Assembly: GCA_023382135.1 (NCBI GenBank)
Contig: JAMCQK010000021.1
Coordinates: 1-5,173, forward strand
Direction of reading: 5' to 3'
Origin: Deinococcus sp.
Lineage (GTDB): Bacteria; Deinococcota; Deinococci; Deinococcales; Thermaceae
DNA length: 5,173 nucleotides
Translations under genes and position numbers: made by a program
Shown: positions 3,990 through 5,173 of the stretch, piece by piece
Layout: each line of letters opens with the position of its first letter
Numbering within the stretch: the first letter of the stretch is position 1
Notes under the pieces: generated by a model
What the model was told of the DNA's origin: nothing
The model's input: the letters and a program-made list of their open reading frames with translations, nothing else
Database searches by the model: none

Positions 3990-5173
3990 ATGATGGATTT
4001 GCAAATACTTGTAAGGTTGCTCTGGTTGCGCTGGCTCCTGCGCCAACGTGACCACTGGACGCGCGTCCATCTTGGGACCCACCAGACCCAAGCCCTCGAG
4101 GCCCTGCGGCAACACGCCTATGCCCAGTCCCGCTTTTACCGGCGATTCCACCAGGGATACTTCAACCAGCCCCTTCAGGAACTACCCGTACTGAGCAAGG
4201 CAGCCCTCATGGAAAACTTCGATGAGCTGGTCACCGACCCGGCAGTTTGCCTGAAGGACGTGGAAGCCCATCTGGCCGGCTTGAAGGGTAACCAGCGCTT
4301 CCTGGACCGCTACTGGGTCTCCGCCACCTCGGGCAGCACCGGGCGGCGAGGTATTTTCCTGTTCGACCTCGAGGAGTGGACCACAGTGCTGGCCTCCTAC
4401 GCCCGCTCCAACGCCTGGGGCGGGGCCAGGGTGGGTCTGACCAAGCGGATGAAGATGGCAGTGGTCAGCACCACCACGCCCTGGCATCAATCGGCACAAG
4501 TAGGTGCTACGGTGCAAAGCTGGTTTGTGCCCACGTTGCGACTGGACGCGACAGACCCTTTAGAGCATGTCGTCAAAATGCTCAACGCTTTTCAGCCCGA
4601 GACGCTGGTGGCCTATGCCTCGATAGCAAGGCTCTTGGCTGCCGAGCAGTTAGCAGCGAAACTACACATCGCGCCACACTCGGTTTTCACTGCCGCTGAG
4701 GTGCTTACAGACGAGTCTAGACGGCTCATCGCTAAAGCCTGGGGCTGTCAGCCCTTCAACGTCTACGGAGCCACCGAGGCCGCCACCATCGCCTCCGAGT
4801 GCGAACACCACGAGGGGATGCATCTGTTCGAAGATCTGGTGATTACCGAAGTGGTAGACGAGAATTACCGCCCGGTACCGCCCGGGGAATACGGCGCCAA
4901 AGTGCTCGTCACCGTGCTCTTCAGCCGCACCCTGCCGTTGATCCGCTACGAGATGAGCGACAGCATCCGGCTTACAACCCGGCAGTGCCCTTGTGGCAGG
5001 CCCTACGCCATGATCGACGGTATCCAAGGACGTCTTGAAGAGGTGCTGCACATGCCTGCTTTGGCTGGGGGGAAAGTGGCTGTTCATCCCAACGTCTTCC
5101 ACGACGTGATCGACCTGGTGCCCACAGGTGATCTCAAGCCGGGCGTCGCGGCTGAGGTCCTTGCCGAGGCAGT
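3990..5173 (+). CDS. Phenylacetate-CoA ligase / CoF synthetase-like adenylating enzyme (C-terminus beyond window)
   Basis: 394 complete codons are visible before the right edge. Members of this family activate a carboxylate with ATP as acyl-AMP and may pass it to CoA or another thiol. Motifs in order: the family N-terminal helix with HAYAQSRFYRR (42-52) and LPVLSKAALMENFDELV (65-81); the phosphate-binding loop SATSGSTGRRG (111-121); VAYASIARLLA (207-217); AAEVLT (235-240); the adenine/magnesium motif VYGATEAA (258-265); LPLIRYEMSDSI (315-326); CPCGRPY (333-339); and GRLEEVL (347-353), the usual hinge to the C-terminal subdomain. Full members are about 420-460 aa, so only the last part is missing. 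The ATG at 3990 directly follows an in-frame TGA; a second ATG is next to it, and the GGGGG at 3981-3985 is a poor ribosome binding site. No acyl carrier or CoA-pathway gene is nearby, so the substrate is unknown. It reads on in the same direction as the cytochrome b operon. Confidence 0.87.
   Translation, partial: MMDLQILVRLLWLRWLLRQRDHWTRVHLGTHQTQALEALRQHAYAQSRFYRRFHQGYFNQPLQELPVLSKAALMENFDELVTDPAVCLKDVEAHLAGLKGNQRFLDRYWVSATSGSTGRRGIFLFDLEEWTTVLASYARSNAWGGARVGLTKRMKMAVVSTTTPWHQSAQVGATVQSWFVPTLRLDATDPLEHVVKMLNAFQPETLVAYASIARLLAAEQLAAKLHIAPHSVFTAAEVLTDESRRLIAKAWGCQPFNVYGATEAATIASECEHHEGMHLFEDLVITEVVDENYRPVPPGEYGAKVLVTVLFSRTLPLIRYEMSDSIRLTTRQCPCGRPYAMIDGIQGRLEEVLHMPALAGGKVAVHPNVFHDVIDLVPTGDLKPGVAAEVLAEA

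Noticed and set aside
3561..4151. 196-aa open frame on the minus strand
   Set aside because: Antisense to the HMA gene, the Cys peptide and the start of the adenylating enzyme; no domain recognised.
4662..5102. 146-aa open frame on the minus strand
   Set aside because: Antisense to the adenylating-enzyme motifs, including YGATEAA and RYEMSD, which are unmistakable on the plus strand.
1..5173. CRISPR array, tRNA, rRNA or complete insertion sequence
   Set aside because: No regularly spaced direct repeats, no cloverleaf or rRNA sequence, and no transposase-like translation were seen.

Overview
The window most resembles a chromosomal segment of a thermophile from the Deinococcus-Thermus group, possibly Meiothermus or Thermus. 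This rests on moderately high GC, strong AAGGAGG-type ribosome binding sites, tight gene packing, and a PolX N-terminal fragment that resembles the Thermus/Meiothermus form as I remember it. The assignment is inference; there is no rRNA or other marker gene here.

Left part, minus strand (1-1180): an alpha/beta hydrolase of the dienelactone-hydrolase type (515-1180), then 37 bp downstream the N-terminal 159 residues of a Lon-related AAA+ ATPase/protease (1-477, running off the left edge). They look like one operon read leftward. Its promoter should lie in the 1181-1317 gap, which contains two short inverted repeats.

Middle (1181-1654): a gene-poor spacer of about 475 bp. It holds a decayed remnant of the N-terminus of DNA polymerase X (1318-1476), a possible promoter (1485-1514), a 10-bp long-range inverted repeat (1503-1550) and a GC-rich hairpin (1553-1570). 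This looks like an old rearrangement junction that now serves as the upstream region of the rightward operon.

Right part, plus strand (1655-5173): a compact operon. In order: an exported, C-terminally anchored small protein (149 aa); a fused cytochrome b with four well-placed heme histidines (357 aa); a two-helix membrane protein (79 aa); a 23-codon overlapping reading frame; a heavy-metal-associated (HMA) domain protein (111 aa); a 36-aa cysteine-containing peptide in the same frame as the HMA gene, one TGA further on; and a phenylacetate-CoA ligase/CoF-synthetase-like adenylating enzyme, cut by the right edge.

The most interesting point is the cytochrome b. It keeps the bis-heme ligand pattern of the b6/Gram-positive type (His-x13-His and His-x14-His), but its quinol-oxidation (Qo) motif is PWWM, not PEWY or PDWY, and its PW-D-Q loop is LKWDQ. 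No Rieske protein and no CxxCH cytochrome c is encoded in the visible operon. It is probably the membrane core of a non-canonical quinone-reactive complex, with two small membrane proteins as candidate subunits. The HMA, Cys-peptide and adenylating-enzyme genes share the transcription unit, but their functional connection is unknown.
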